From assembly GCA_947599995.1 (NCBI GenBank), contig CANQFW010000029.1, forward strand, positions 1 through 14,853: a stretch of DNA of 14,853 nt, in the 5' to 3' direction. Position numbers and translations under genes: made by a program. Shown here in pieces: positions 14,761 through 14,853 of the stretch. The stretch's first letter is position 1. The number at the start of each line of letters is the position of its first letter. A model generated the notes under the pieces. It was not told the DNA's origin, searched no databases, and was given only the letters and a program-made list of their open reading frames with translations. Origin of the DNA: an uncultured Clostridia bacterium. GTDB lineage: Bacteria; Bacillota; Clostridia; TANB77; CAG-508.

Positions 14761-14853
14761 TAATTTTACCTCCTTTATTTTTTAGAAAAGTCTACTATAA
14801 ATATAAAAAAAAATCAAGTAGTTTTGCTAAAAACAATACAGTCAAAAAATTCT

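Noticed and set aside
1..14853. CRISPR array, tRNA or rRNA gene, insertion sequence
   Set aside because: No regularly spaced repeats, no cloverleaf-forming tRNA sequence, no rRNA signature and no transposase motif were seen on either strand.

Overview
This is an AT-rich, densely packed segment with Gram-positive style strong ribosome binding sites, sigma-A-like promoters and spore-envelope genes. That combination points to a spore-forming, low-GC Firmicute of the class Clostridia, plausibly an anaerobic gut lineage. This is inferred from gene content and composition; there is no rRNA in the window.

Layout. (1) 1-3935: a promoter and a leader hairpin, then a forward gene run: pyrG (CTP synthase), a CmpB-like membrane protein with an 11-residue-repeat tail, ymdB (cyclic nucleotide phosphodiesterase) and rlmH (23S rRNA methyltransferase). 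(2) 3936-4649: a small orphan gene for a cysteine-rich 102-residue protein with its own promoter and terminator, then a hairpin-rich gap. (3) 4650-7259: a SERCA-type Ca2+-ATPase. (4) 7260-11698: a cell-envelope block. It holds a membrane-anchored polysaccharide deacetylase, then a two-gene operon encoding a secreted glucosaminidase that ends in a dockerin, and a membrane-anchored adaptor whose outermost domain looks like a cohesin. (5) 11699-13958: two overlapping sporulation genes, a SipL-like SPOCS/LysM protein and YunB. (6) 14035-14760 on the minus strand: deoD (purine nucleoside phosphorylase), convergent with yunB.

The most interesting part is 8350-11614. A wall hydrolase carrying a dockerin is cotranscribed with a one-cohesin protein that is anchored in the membrane and has a long basic cytoplasmic tail. 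Cohesin-dockerin pairs are best known from cellulosomes. Here the same snap-fit logic appears to tether a peptidoglycan hydrolase to its own cell surface, with a possible link to the cytoplasm. Other notable signals are a pyrG leader whose first C follows a run of nine A's, a hairpin that looks like a terminator but contains the next gene's Shine-Dalgarno sequence, a palindrome inside the promoter of the cohesin/dockerin operon, and a near-perfect DNA duplication within the dockerin.

Domain assignments rest on reading motifs by eye; no database search was run.
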